A stretch of DNA of 64,000 nucleotides from Sporopachydermia quercuum (GCA_001599295.1 BCGN01000007.1:981791-1045790); one strand, 5' to 3'; counted from the first letter of the stretch, positions 34,057 through 47,552 are shown. Numbers and translations: made by a program. The notes: a model not told the origin generated them from the letters alone.

Positions 34057-34794
34057 ATGGGGGTTACTGTAAAGAAACAAGCGGTGAGTCGCAATGGAAG
34101 AAAAGAAGTGAAGAGGACCAAAGAAGTGGAAGAGGTGAACGAAGCTTTAGAATCGTCAGAGGAAGAACAGGAAGAAGAAAGTGATGACAAAGATTTTAGT
34201 GAAAACAATGAGGCCGACGTAGATGATCAAAATGATGACTCTGATGATGAGATGAATGAGGACCATGGAAATTCGGATCCGGATTTGAATTCTGATTCTG
34301 ATACTGAATCTGAATCGGAATCTGAATCATATGAAAAACAAGTAACTGCAAAANCAAAAAATAAAGGAACTGACGCATTTTCTTCTGCTGTTAATGCTAT
34401 TTTGTCGTCACATATTAAAGCACATAGTAGAAATGACCCTGTACTGGTTAGATCCAAGAAACAGGTAAAAGCTATTGAAGACAGTAAAATGGATAAAAAA
34501 GTTAGAAAGATGATTTTAAATGAGAAAAGGCAACAACTTGATAGATTCAGAATCAAGAACCCTCTGCAGGTTGAAGGTAAAAATCCCAGTGAAGTTTTAG
34601 AACTCGAAAGAAAACTAAGAAAGGTTGCTCAACGTGGCGTGATTAAACTTTTTAATGCTGTTAGTGGTACTCAATCAAAAGTTGAAAATCAAGGAAATAA
34701 ACCTTTAGGAAGTAAGCTGAGAGAAGAAGTTGTTACGGAATTGTCGAAGGAGAAGTTCCTAGATTTGATAAAAGCTGGTGGTGACCTAGAGTAA
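34057..34794 (+). CDS. RRP15: ribosome biogenesis factor Rrp15
   Basis: Rrp15 is a nucleolar factor of pre-60S particles, needed for 27S pre-rRNA processing. The 245-residue product (250 in S. cerevisiae) has a basic N-terminus, a long acidic Ser/Glu/Asp stretch (about 30-95) and the Rrp15p domain from about residue 105: DAFSSAVNAILSSHIK, DPVLVRSKK, then ERKLRKVAQRGVIKLFNAV. The domain and acidic preface are characteristic. Start ATG at 34057, preceded by a purine-rich leader. One ambiguous base at 34354. The 3' end is followed by a short GGTGTT microsatellite. Confidence 0.92.
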   Translation: MGVTVKKQAVSRNGRKEVKRTKEVEEVNEALESSEEEQEEESDDKDFSENNEADVDDQNDDSDDEMNEDHGNSDPDLNSDSDTESESESESYEKQVTAKXKNKGTDAFSSAVNAILSSHIKAHSRNDPVLVRSKKQVKAIEDSKMDKKVRKMILNEKRQQLDRFRIKNPLQVEGKNPSEVLELERKLRKVAQRGVIKLFNAVSGTQSKVENQGNKPLGSKLREEVVTELSKEKFLDLIKAGGDLE

Positions 34795-34855
34795 ATGGGG
34801 TTAATGGAGTTAGAATTGGTAAGAGAAATACATTCGTAAGACAAAATAATTAAAA

Positions 34856-34879
34856 GGTGTTGGTGTTGGTGTTGGTGTT
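34856..34879 (+). repeat. GGTGTT microsatellite, four units
   Basis: Four exact tandem copies of GGTGTT lie in the gap of about 300 bases between the RRP15 stop and the 3' end of the HMG-box gene. Two ambiguous bases (34906, 34972) lie just beyond. Confidence 0.85.
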
Positions 34880-35092
34880 AGGTATTCAAATACTCGTGTA
34901 TTATANCATATATTGAATAATGAATAATTACTACAATATAAATTCAACTAATCTAAAATGAATAAAATAAANAGGAAAGATGAACTAAATGTGTATACAC
35001 CACAACTAACTTACAATAAATTATTAACGATATGCAAAGAAAAAGAAAATATTTCCCCAGTCAGAAATAACCTAGTAAAGCCTGCTTACTGC

Positions 35093-36811
35093 TTATTTCG
35101 ATACTACTGATCTTATGATCCTTGCAACTTGATCAGCAGATTCTTCCAATTGATCCAACCCAACTAAACAAACCTGACATCCAGAAACATCCATAACCGT
35201 GAAATCACTAACTTTATTTGCATGCAAATAAATACATAAATTAGGCCGCGGAAACATTTCCATTAATGCTCCTACGGATTCAATCTTCTGTTTGAATTCC
35301 TCCAAATCCAAATGTAATGCTTCTGGTCCTAGTAAACGAAGAAATAAATCAAGAACATAATCCGTGATTATCAGCTCATCTGATTTGCTTGCTGCTAATG
35401 CTATAGCTTCTTGGCTTAAAGCTAAAGCTAGGAAATTGTTGGCAACTGCTGATGTCATTTGTGGTAGCGTTGGCAAAACAGGAGCAGAAGGCCAAGAGAA
35501 CACATTCGCAGCAGTATTTGACANCGTCACAGGAGGTAGTCGCATTTTTAACATTTGTTGGAATTTATAAGCAATTTGAGGATAATCAGATTCAATTGAT
35601 ATTAATTTCTGTTTGCGCTTCGTAGCAGGCGCTAATGATAAAAGAAGAGCCTGAACTTTTGCTCGTAATAAGGACGGAGGTGTATTATATACTGGTATTG
35701 GTGTCACAGACGTTGCAAAGTTTGCCAGATGCTCTAAATTTGATAATGGTGGTAATGATCCTGATACTGGAACAGTAGGTGATAATAGGGTAGGCGTATT
35801 AGCACCATTAGGAGCATCAATAGGAGGTAGAGCAATACCGTTATTAGTATTGATAATACTATTCTTATCGATTTTGTTCTCCCTGTCGTTGTTGATAAAA
35901 ATGGTGTTGCTATTGCTGCGGGTTTGGCCGATTGGTTCTTCTTTAACATTAGGAGTAAATGTACAACTTGAACCTGGTGAGATTGAACTGATTGAACTGA
36001 TTGAACTGATCGAACTAGAACCGGACGACATTGAGCCAGAACCCGATGATATTGAAGAGCTTGATGATGCACTGGATGAAACAGATCCAGTACCAGTTGA
36101 CAGATTTTTTGGAAGTTCACCAATTGCTGATGATATAGAAGCACTAACAGGTGGTGTGATATTGCTGACACAATTGCTATAACAATTGATATTGGTATTG
36201 CTATTTCCATTGCTGTCTGTGGTACTATCAAGAGGAACAAAATCAGAATGAGGAGACGCTGCTTTTAAGGTAGAAGACGCTGCAACGGATACTTTTCTCT
36301 TTCGAGGTGGAATAGTTAATTTACAACGTTCACAAACTAATGAATCAGTCTTCTTTCTTTGAGCAGATCTAGGCTGATACTTATAAACAGGATATTTCTG
36401 ACTATGCTCTTTCTTCTCCATTTCACTCAATTCATTCCAATACTTCTTCTCCTCAGGACCAAGATTTCTCCATTTTTCACCCAGAATTTTCGATATTTCG
36501 ATATTTGACTTATCTTTATTAGTCTCAAGAATTTGTTGATGTAAATGTTGTCTGAACAAGATGAATGCATTTCTTGGTCTTGGAATTTTTAATTTTGGTG
36601 GACAACTACAATATTTAGAGATCCCCAAAGGTCGATCTAGCTGCTCATTTTTATTTTCGTCAGGAGGAACCATTGGTGATTTCAATATATGAGAGTGAGA
36701 ACGCGGCATTGAATGACTCAGGTTGATATTGGGTATATTAGCTATAGTGTTTTCGATATTAATGTTACTCTTGCCATTAGAAGTGACTGTAAAAGCAATT
36801 GCTGATGACAT
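35093..36811 (-). CDS. HMG-box transcription regulator, Rox1/Rfg1-like
   Basis: A 572-residue protein with one sequence-specific HMG box at about 76-147: IPRPRNAFILFRQHLHQQI, SNIEISKILGEKWRNLGPEEKKYW and KYPVYKYQPR. The PRPRNAFILFRQH start is typical of fungal Rox1, Rfg1 and mating-type HMG proteins. A nearby C-x2-C (CERCKLTIPPRKRK) and basic patch follow. The middle (about 185-330) is Ser/Asn-rich with a tandem S-S-I repeat; the last 200 residues are better ordered and unlike anything I recognise. Rox1/Rfg1 family members repress hypoxic or filamentation genes, but the function here is inferred from the box alone. The start ATG at 36811 faces the large gene-free region. One ambiguous base at 35524. 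Confidence 0.85.
   Translation of the reverse strand: MSSAIAFTVTSNGKSNINIENTIANIPNINLSHSMPRSHSHILKSPMVPPDENKNEQLDRPLGISKYCSCPPKLKIPRPRNAFILFRQHLHQQILETNKDKSNIEISKILGEKWRNLGPEEKKYWNELSEMEKKEHSQKYPVYKYQPRSAQRKKTDSLVCERCKLTIPPRKRKVSVAASSTLKAASPHSDFVPLDSTTDSNGNSNTNINCYSNCVSNITPPVSASISSAIGELPKNLSTGTGSVSSSASSSSSISSGSGSMSSGSSSISSISSISSISPGSSCTFTPNVKEEPIGQTRSNSNTIFINNDRENKIDKNSIINTNNGIALPPIDAPNGANTPTLLSPTVPVSGSLPPLSNLEHLANFATSVTPIPVYNTPPSLLRAKVQALLLSLAPATKRKQKLISIESDYPQIAYKFQQMLKMRLPPVTXSNTAANVFSWPSAPVLPTLPQMTSAVANNFLALALSQEAIALAASKSDELIITDYVLDLFLRLLGPEALHLDLEEFKQKIESVGALMEMFPRPNLCIYLHANKVSDFTVMDVSGCQVCLVGLDQLEESADQVARIIRSVVSK
35981..36016 (-). repeat. 9-base coding repeat, four units
   Basis: GATTGAACT occurs three times exactly, then once with one change (GATCGAACT). 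It encodes S-S-I repeats in the disordered middle of the HMG-box protein. Confidence 0.85.
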
Positions 36812-39800
36812 GTTTTTCCTTTCTCCTTTATGTATGGTAGTTAATTGGATATCAATTTACCATGCCAGTGGATCTTATTGTGGATTTGATGTTTCTCCTA
36901 ATTAACAGCTGATTTGATTGATCCCAATAGTAGAGATATTTCGACTCTTCTCAGCTGAAGATGTACCTCAACGAAAGCTATGAACTGAGGGGAAGAATGC
37001 TGCAATGATATAGGTCGATTTATGTTGTTTCTCGAGGTGGTCAAGTTATGAGTTTTAGGGCTCTCCGCTTCTTTGCTTCTTTGTTTTTCTTTTTTTGCTC
37101 TTTTTTATCTAAGAAGCTACTGAAAGTATGGTCTTGTCATAAATGATTGTGGTCTCATGAACTCGTTGATGATCGATTGGTCTCTTGTTTAGAGAAACTT
37201 TCTATTCGAGAATGATGGTAATTATGATAATGATGATAATATGGTCATAGAACTTGATTCAATGAATGCTTGAGTGGGGAGGTGATGATGATAATGATAG
37301 TGTAATAGTGATGCTGTTAGTAGATATAATAACTCATGAACAACAACAGTAAACAAAATGAAGAAAGAATAAGGAAGCCATCAAAAAAAAAGTTCAATGA
37401 CGAAGAATTATATGAAGGCGTTGATGTTTAATGGTAGTGGAAGTGAATGGTAACATTAAGGAATCAATAAAAGTAAGTTCTGGAAATCTCAAAAATTTGG
37501 TAAAGAGGAGTCACCAATGAATGAAGGTGAGTGTTTAGGATGAATAGTAAATAAGATTGAGACTGAACGTTATGTATACGTAATATTGGATGTTGATACT
37601 GTTATTGTGCGTATGAAGTTGATAAAGAAAAAGGTTAAGGTTTCAAGAGAATTTCATGTTGGAATTTAAGCTTTGCTTAAATTTAACTTTTAGGGTTTAG
37701 CTAGATTATGAATAATTAGTACTGATAAAATGAACAAACATGTATTATAGCTCATTTCTCTGTTCCTCTACAGTTAAATCATCCTCAGATGAGTGGCTCC
37801 TGTTACTTATTTTTATGAGTCGATATAACTTGCATTTAGTTAGAAAAGAAGAAAANCCAATAAGGGTAGTGTATGGACTGTTAAATTTATCAAAGGGGAA
37901 TGACTTTTCTTGATATGATTGGTGTACTAACTTTTGAGACAGTAAGCGATAAAAAACAATTGAGTGTGTGTGTTGTTTGTCAAGCATCCTACTTCAATCA
38001 TATGGCGTCATACTGATGAGGTGTTGAGTATTAAGTTTAGAGAGGCAATAAAGTTGAGTATGTATGATGATTGGGTAGTAAACGGTTATAAAACTGAAGT
38101 ATCCGTTTCGGCTGTTGTCCCAAATTTAAAAGAATTAAGCAACATGGCTAGAAACTAAATAAGATTAGGGTTATCCAACTTTAAAACCTATTATTGTTTG
38201 CTATTAACTTAAAGCTTAAGGTGAAGCTTCATCAAATCTAAAGAATAACTTTTCAACCATAATTCGAAGGCATACGCTAAATCGGTCTCGAACTATTAAA
38301 ACTAGTTTGAAAGTTAGGACTTTTTGAAAAACTCAAGCATCAACGGACTGGAGACAAGTTTAATGATGATGATGAGTCTTCAAAGTTCTATAAGGGGTTC
38401 CCATAGATTTGATTAAACGGCTTTTAAACTGTATTGGTACGAGATTTTACAACAGAATTTCATCAATCATAAAAGTGCGATTCTGCTGCTGTTCAGCTGC
38501 TAACTAAGTCTTTCATTAGAAATGGTTTGATTATTGTTAAGACAATTGGTCGTACTTTGTATAATTCCCTCTGTTTAATGTGTTTCTTTTTCTTCTATGA
38601 ACCAACAATTATCGTTTTAAACAAGGAGGAGCATACCATTATGACATAACTAACGTATTGCCATTTCGGCTCGGTCTAAAGAACAAGGTTAGTTTCGTCG
38701 TTATAGAAAACAACAGAGCTTGTTCGAAATCATATCTTGGCTCTATATGCAAGTCTAAACCTATGAAAATATTTGATTTTGATTTAAAGAAATCAGAGAT
38801 TTGTTTAGAAATCTTTGTGTTGTTCTGGTAACAGGAGCTGAAACAAAGTTCATGATCTAATAGAGATTGAGTAGCAACTTCCATGGTCTGTGGAGTATGT
38901 TTGAAAGGGGACGAACGATAATGACAACTTTTTCGATTGATTAAATAGTCTTAGAATATACTTCTTGACTACTTGGATAGCAATTCCATATCAAAAAAAG
39001 CAATGATTGCCTCAGAGTACAAGCAAAACTAACAGAAGAGATGAACACTGGTTCTTGACACCTTTCAATTTCTATCCTCTCTTTTTAAACTTCCGTATAG
39101 TTGACTGGCCTCCTTATTCCCTATTTTGACATTGCATAGCTAACTCTTTGAAAAGAAAGAGAAAGCCTTCCATACAAGATACTGAAATGAGTTGTTTTGA
39201 TGGAAAGAACGAAACTTCCTAAGTAGAACCAAATTCTCTCAATCGGATCCAGATCTGGTCAGAATTAAGATTGTGGATTACACATTAAAATGAAACCTTA
39301 TAACTAAATCTGGCATTTCAAGATTTATATCCAAGAACTTTATTAAAGTCGGATCTAAACTTTACTTATTAAGTAGGAAGTGCGTCTCTTGGGGCAATTA
39401 AGAACATAGAGGTGTAAGACGAACAAGCCTCATATTTGTTCTCTTTCTAAATCAATCGAAGTCCATCAGAAGTGAGCTGATTAAGAATTGATAGCCTTCC
39501 AGCATGACAGTTAGGAAGGATGATAAAACTAAGAGTAGAGTTTGTTCCTGCTTGTTTTGTAATTTAAATTGACAATAAATTCTAGATATGGCTGGAGGAT
39601 GACGAATATCCTAGGGAACTTTTTTTCAGAGCATATTCATAGATGTCATTGTATCCAAGTAGCAACAGAGGTATTATCAATTATTACTATTAAATACATT
39701 TGATTACATTTGATTACTGTCAAGTATCTAAGAACTTAGCAGAAAATTACTGAAAGATGAACAGTGCTATTACACTTTTCATTGTAGGATGTGGTCCATC

Positions 39801-42800
39801 GTAACCTTTTTCCTGTTTTTCAGAGGAGATCCTTTCTGACTATCAGAAGTANTTGGGAGTATCTTCAGTTTTGTTACTTTGTCATTCCTTTTTTTTTCAT
39901 TTAGACAAAGGCAATTTCATAGCAATGAATCTAATCCTTATTCGAATATTGCATGGGAAACAAGATCACTAGTTCTTTAGTCCAAATATCATCATTCTAA
40001 CAGCACTATGCAAAAGTGAATCGTCCTTTTTTGCTGGCATAGAAGAATCTGACATATAAAGTGAAGAACTACAGTGTTGGAAACAGAGACGAGGTTNATA
40101 CTAGAGAGCAAAAAATGTGACAACTGATGATGTGAAATAGTAAGTGTATATGAAACAGAAATTCTGCGGTCTTTCAGTTTCTTTCAGTAAACATTCAAGA
40201 ATTTGGGAAGAGATTTCTGAATTATGTAATACAATTTGACTGTTATGAATTGTTATGAATCACTAGAAGAAGGAAAGTAGAACTATAGAACTATTCCTTT
40301 AAATATCTCAGCTGCTAGAATCCCTTATCAGCAACAAGTGAATATAAACAATTAATTATCAATTACTAGTTTTTTATTGTTCTTTTTATTTCTTCTTTAT
40401 TGAACAAACAAGAAACCACATTAGAGCAGTTCTTCCTGTGGGATAAGAAGTTTGCAACCTGCTTATGACGTAGAAGCTCATATTTATTATCAGTTAACAC
40501 CATGGTATAAAGATATAGGTAACCGGATTTATTTTGCAATTTCACCCAAAAATACAGTTCACCTGAAAATTATTAACAAAATAAATACATCAGTTCTAGA
40601 CAATTATTTTACAAATGAGAAGCAAAGGCCTTTACTTGAATATTAATTTTGAGATTAGATGAGTCAACAACGAAAATCAGAACACATCCACCAGTTTAAA
40701 ACCAACTAATCGATATTTATATGAGGTTGAATTTATTGATAGCTTCCCTCCATCTTAACAGCTACAACGAAAAAAAAAAGAAGGGGGAAAATGATAAAAT
40801 GAAAGCCTATTAAATATCCTGTTTCTTTGATTTCATAGAGGTCCAACAATCTCTTGATCTCATTTGAAAACAGTTTATTCTAACAATAACAACTGTTATA
40901 CAATTAAACTACAAATTTCTAATTGGAAATTTCCACGGCGCAGAAATTCTCTTTAATCATTGGAATTTCTTCCCCCTTCAATAGAGCAAGAGGCAGCTTG
41001 ATAGCATTTGAGTCAGAATGCTCTTTTTTGACTCCCTCCTCTTCTCTGGTTCCACAATGTTTGTGTGCTTACCAACATTACCTCCTAAAGTCCTTAAATT
41101 TCTCAGAAAACAGTACTACTCAGTGTTGCGCTTGCTTTTTCTTTCCATTTGAACTTGAGCTCGACGNTATTATGATTATTTTGATTGCCTTGACTTACCT
41201 GAACATTAAAGTTACAATTACAGTTTGCACTTAAGCTTGGTTTGCCGAACTATGCTCCAACGTTAATCTTACAATTGAATTATGCAAAGAAAGCTCTAAA
41301 GTTCCAACTTTAGCTTTAAGCTCAAACTTCCATTTATCTATTCTTGTCTCCTAACNGATCTTCGAAGCGATACCAATTTTAGTTGGCTAATTTACCTAAG
41401 AGTAATGGGATTTTACCAATGAAGTGACGGACGGGTATTATCCACGGAATTTCTAGATCGGTAGAGGAGTCAAATATCTGGTTCAGACTGAAATCTGGAA
41501 ACCAAATTAGTAAATTTACTGTGAGATTTGCCTGCTTTAGTAGTCCCTTGTTCAGAACCGAAACCCTTTAGTTGCTCCTATTATACTTTTTANAGGACAG
41601 TTACGGATTAAAGTACAAAATGGAACCAGTAACTTCATTCCAGTGAAACTGAATTGTTTCTCCAATTTTTTAGGCCATCTGTTTTAGCAATTATCGTTAT
41701 CTGAGATTATTTCCAAGTCTAGGCTCATAGGATGAGCAATCTAGGCACAAACGAATAAATGCAAATGCTTTGTTGAAACAACATATCGTTTGCTTTTCAG
41801 TACTATGATGAAGATATAACGAGATCAACTCCTTCCTTCTGTGGAAGGATTTCATATATGAATAGCGNTGGCAAATACGATGGTCATTCAATCATACGCG
41901 ATAGTGGGTACGGAAACTTGCCGTAAAAACAAATCTATGAGGAAAAAAGTGCTAGTCGAGGAACATCAGATAATAAAGTTAAAATCTTAATCTCGCCTCA
42001 AACCTGCATAAGCAGACATGGGTTTTTTTCATAAATCGATGAATAACAAGAAGTACAGGCCTATTTTACGTTCTAAAATCAAAATCAAAACCAACGAAAT
42101 CCGTATCTGTAGTTGCTCTGTGTTATTGGCTGTATAGCAGCTTTTCTAGTTTTCTCATAAAAAACTATATGTTCTAACCATTGACATTCTTTTCCATCTT
42201 GAGATGTTCAGCTAGATAAAGTTTTTCTTTCTTACTATTCAGCTCGTTCTAAAAGGAACTTTAATTCAACTAGCCAATTCGAAATGTGTGGTAATTACAC
42301 GTCAGAAGGAGATCTAAAAATAAAAGTAAGCTGATGNACTATAAAACCTCACAACTGGAGAATAATCATTGCTTTCATTGAGAGAAAATAAAGTACGGAA
42401 AAAAAATAGTGTACTAAAAGTTGGAACATCTTTATGCTGCCAGTATTCTATTCTGTTCTTTTTGTCAGGAGCATATCTGATGCTCACTATTTCCAGTTCA
42501 CTTCTTATGTCACTGAAACAGAGTTTGAAAGTTAATCCTGACACAAACTTTGAAATTGTTAGATATACCTAAAATATAAGGTTTGGTATAAGCTTTGGGT
42601 AGTTTTTTGTATGTAGAATTAGTAGAAGTGATAATATCAAACGTGGAGAAAGAGTATTCTCTAATGGCTGTTTAATTATCTCTCGAAAGAGAATATAACT
42701 AGTAGAAAGAATAAACAATACTCGTCAAAACACCCAAATGATTGGTTTGCAAGTGATCGTTGATTTGTTCCCGTTTCAAAAAAATCGAGAAGTGAACGTT

Positions 42801-45800
42801 GANTTTNCCCATAGGTCTGCTGGTTAAAATCATCAGNTCGTAATTAACATTTGCACTCAAGGTTTTCTTTGAACTTGTGCTATATTCAAGGTTGAAAAGA
42901 AATCGATTCAACTAACGTATTCATCTAATCTTCATTCGAGCATTGCAATTACTCCTTTCGACATATAAAAATGGTTCATCTTACTATTTTATTAGAAGCA
43001 TAAGCAAACAATCAATTCAGATTTCATTAGAATAAATACATNACAAGGCCCAAAAAACTGTTCTTCACCAATTGTCAGTTTGTAAAACACTATAAGAACT
43101 TACGTCTGCTTAATACTTATGACCAAACATATTTTGTTTTCAACTTCCGGTTAGTAACTAATATCTGGTTACTTAACGCTACTGAGTAAGCACTTAAGCA
43201 GGACAATTGAATTAACTCCATGATTTCAATACATGTGTCATGCAATTTCTTAAAAACAATAGGANTTAGATTTTGTATTAGGAAGCGAAAAAAAATTAAA
43301 CTATACACCACGATTTCATACCTATTAGGTTTGGTCTCTTTAAGACTCTCTATTTTAAGAAAGTATATTCAAAGTTACGGCTTTTGGATGAAATATTGAT
43401 TAGAGTTTTCTCATTGAACTTTCTTCACTCTACATCCTAACATTGTGGGTTCATTAAATTATTCCATAGAACTCACAGGAATTAACTCTTCATGTTTGAA
43501 TGGAGATGAGGAAATGTGATCAATTGATATTGAGTAGCAAAATTTCCCAATAAACTAACCATTTTCAATTTAGAATTTGATTCAAAACATCAAACATAGT
43601 TATGTATATATATCTGCAGTATATATTGTTCTCTCGCTTCGGTTATTCTGAGTACAAGCCAAAATAACTCCCAACCCTTGAAATATTTTTACGCATTATC
43701 CACATACCATCACCTACCCCGAACAAAAGCATTTCTTCTGCAAGTCAGGTGTTTAATGAAAACCATATCCAGCTTTTGGGTCGTTATCTGTATGGTTTTG
43801 CTTGAAAAGATAGCTATGTATATTTCCCTCTACTACAGATGCTTTGCTTTTCGTTATAAAATAATGACAACTTATTATTAAACTACCTTGCTTAAAATAT
43901 CAACATACTATAATATTTTCTACTCCATCTTTTTTGACAATTAAGTATATTAGAGTTGGTTTTCATTTGGCTCCTTTTTCCCCTACAATAAATTGATCTA
44001 GATCGTATATCATTAATTTATACTTTTCATCAATTCACCCAATTCTGTCGTATATACAAATGAGAACCCTTCGTGGCCATTCAACACATAATGTTGAGCC
44101 ATTCTTGTGAAATCATGTTGCGTCGGCGGATACTCAAATTGACGGAATTACATAGCAATTCGAGAGAGTCAATCATCTATCATTTAGAAGCTACACAAAT
44201 AATAGAATGGTTGCATTATTTCTTTGCTTCAAATAATCGAAAGTTGAAGATAAAGAAACTGTTGTTTTGACTGCTTGCTAAGCGTTAAAAAGAATGCTTA
44301 GCACAAATTCTAATTAGAAAGTTTATAGTGGAAACTATGATGCTCTTTGCTGGTCTATTAACTCGATTGAATTGATCGATAGAATAAATTATTTATTTCG
44401 ACTATGGTAAGGTAATATAGGCAGAATAATTATCTTACAATTAAATTTTCTGTGTTCAATACTTATAATTTATGACATCGTGAAATATTCGTCGAAAACT
44501 AATAGAATTTTGAGTTTACTTCTTCTATTTTGTGCCGAAAGAGTAAATCAAAAAATTGAAGACAGAAGAATAGAATGTATTGCAAGGTACATGGCTACAG
44601 TATAGTTTTTACATTTAGTATTTAGAAGAATTCTCAATGGTGCAGGAGCTTATACATTTCAGATAACAAAAAGGACTTAGTTAGTCTAAGAATATCTTTT
44701 TTCTTTTATTTCATAGTAATTNACACCTACTATGCGACCTATAATCACCGTATGGTACTTCCATTTTGAATTTTGTGATATATGTTTTCACCCTCGAACC
44801 TTTCGAATATTAATGATTTCTTTCTCATTGTTTCTTCTAAATCTGGAGTTGATGGAGAGTGTTTAAGTAGTTGTCAAAGAATACAGATAAAAATATACTT
44901 AGAGTTTGATCGGTTACGTGTAAGGGTAAGCCAATTACAAATTTTATTATGCCAAAAGATTGGCCTAAACTCATGATGTTCAAACTTTATCCTTAATCTC
45001 AATGGATGGGATTCAGACTTAGAAAATACAAATTCGGAGGAAGGAAAGAAATCACGTATAACATAGATATGGTAGTGAGTATTCTTCAATAATCTAGTTT
45101 GAATTCCTTAGAATCGATAGCTCATAAATAAACTGCCTGAAAACTACAGCCTTTATTTCAAGAATCTAATGGTTTAACCACATGCTTGTGTTTGTGTCTG
45201 TTATTTGTTAGTGGAAGAAAGAATGTCTAGGTTCATAACAAAATACGTGATTGAAAATTCTCGCCCAACTGAAGAAACTTCGAATCAATTGCTTCTTTTG
45301 TGGACTTGGAGCTTCTTTCAATCTACCTAAACTCTACATGCAATCACACTAAAGAAATGATGACTTGTTTTACTGAAGAATGGACAATACTACCAGCGAC
45401 TTATAAGTCCTTAAAATTGACCATTGTTTCAAATGTCACCTGTATCATGCAAGAGTGCACCAGTAACAGTAGAATCATAATAAGTTTATCAATATCTTTT
45501 CTTTTTTAAAGTAATAATGGCTTTTGATTTGAAGCCATTAGCTCCTNTGTTACACCTCCTGTGGTATCTAACAATCAATCGTAGAGTACACTAGTTCGTA
45601 TGCCAGTCTACTGAACAGAAGCCGATTCCTAATGGCTTGAAATTACTTAACAATATCATCAGTTATAAACATACCCTAAAGCAGATAGAAAGAAAACGTT
45701 TAAGGTCCAGCTATAATATTCGGTTATAAGTTGAAACAAGTTGCATATTATATATCCTAACCATTATTAAAAAGGTAACTTGGTACGAGCTTCTTAATCC

Positions 45801-47552
45801 AGTTGGGAATTCCTATACCAATCTTTAATATTTCAGCCATACTTGAAAAGCTAGTACAATTAGTTCAACAATGATTAAAGAACTGTTTTATGTGTATCAT
45901 CAGCTCAATCTGAAGTTAATAATAGCATCCATATACATATGTATATATTTTTTTATTTTACAGTTACTTTTATTGTTACTTCATTTGTAGTGCAATATCG
46001 GGACTCATCAATTTCGAACTCCCCACAAGTAAATGTTTGTTAGGTTCCGACGCCTGCCTGTGTTTCACAACACTAACATTACACTAATATTGTTATCAAT
46101 TATAACTTGACTCATGACCTATGCTCCTTATTCACATTGTCAATAAAGCAACCTACTACAGAAATGTAATAGCCATGCAGTTAACATTTAAAACAGTTGA
46201 CTTCAAAGTCACTGATCGATAAATGTTCCAGTAAACTTTTTGCTGTGTCAATTAGGAAGGTCTATAACTCATATAGAGAAGCCCTCTATTTTTTATGAGA
46301 CTAAGCAATACTAATGTAGGTAGATAAATTTAATTTACAAAGTAGGTAAATAATATCATAATAGTCTCATGTGCTTCCTACATCATCATTCCTAAGTAAG
46401 TTTCTTGCAGAACAGAAAGAAATTGATTGATGAAATAAATAGCTGAACCTAGAACGATTACTGAAACCTGATGAAAGAAAAACTAAATTAGATGCCTCTG
46501 CTAGTTTTGTCTTATAATAAGAATGCGCATAAGCCATGATCGATTAAAATGGGATACATAAATGTACGTAAGCTTATTCAAGTTGAACCTGATAGAGAAT
46601 TAAAAATATGAATAGTTATCGGACTTTAATTAATTATTTCACATAGTTGGATTTATATTTGGATTGAAATAGCATTTCGTTTCATTTGAAGCCGGATTTC
46701 ACATAATTGCGATAATTTGGTTAAGAATATATTCGTTAATTTTGAGATTTGCATTGGAATTGTCTTCCAAAAATCTGAAACTGGTTCTGCGCTCTTGTTT
46801 CCCACAACAATGAGAAAGCAAAATGTCATACTTACGGTTAGAAAGAAAACAAGAAATGCCTGTCGTAAGAAAGAGAGGTTGTCTCAACTCAGCCCTCGGA
46901 ATCTCCTTCAATTATAATCCATGGGTTGATTTTCAACCGAGCTTCGGAATGAATAATAAGGAAATTAAGGTTATAACCAGAGAGCAATAACTCTATACTT
47001 TATAATATGAAGGTTTATTTCCTGTAGTTAATCAAACATCATTCATACAAAATTTTCAATGGAAGTACTGCTACTACAGTGCATTGACTTAATCCTGTTT
47101 CCTAAATCCTCTATTAGTACGGTATTGCTAGTTTATTGCCCTCGTCGTTCCATACCTGTTAGTGAAAACTTCTATGGCTAAGAGTCCACTCGAAATCTTG
47201 CCAATGTTTTAAGTTAACAATTAACCTCTGAGATGGTTTTTAACATTGGTAGCTATTAATAAAGTTAGCTATAATAATAAAACCTAAAACTCTGGATGAC
47301 AGCTGCATCATAATCGCAGATATCTGCACATTCATCAAATTAAAGATTACGTAATACTTTGAAAATAGGTTTTCCGGGTAATTCATTCATAAATCAAATT
47401 TCTGTGCCATTTCAAATCCGTTCCACACATTTGAACAACCAAATCATCCGAAATCTCGACTGAAAACTGTCTATTTTAGTATTTTCTCGGATAATCAGAG
47501 TCGAGATTACCCTTTTTGGCAACTCAACTGATAAAGTATTTCCTCCCCAAAC
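36812..47552. other. gene-free region of about 10.7 kb; centromere candidate
   Basis: Between the divergent starts of the HMG-box gene and YNG2. No frame exceeds about 103 codons, and none has a recognisable motif, ATG context or splice pattern I can support. The sequence is AT-rich and not visibly tandem-repetitive; I saw no terminal repeats, tRNA or transposon protein fragments. CTTTAA/TTAAGCTT-rich patches occur near 37,631-37,700, 38,160-38,250 and 41,205-41,340. Fifteen ambiguous bases fall inside it, thirteen of them between 40,097 and 45,547. The outer 1 kb at each end is probably promoter. The remainder could be a regional centromere, non-coding RNA loci or unconstrained DNA. Confidence 0.5.

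Noticed and set aside
40923-41234. Longest open frame (103 codons) in the gene-free block
   Set aside because: It begins with TTG rather than ATG, contains an ambiguous base and has no family-like motif.
44066-44081. AACCCTTCGTGG, which resembles the 5' part of U6 snRNA
   Set aside because: The invariant ACAGAGA and AGCAG segments do not follow at the expected spacing, and no terminal T run is placed correctly.
44535-44540. CCGAAA flanked by A/T runs in the gene-free block, considered as a CDEIII-like point-centromere core
   Set aside because: No RTCACRTG element lies at the right distance on either side, and the flanks do not match the rest of the CDEIII consensus.
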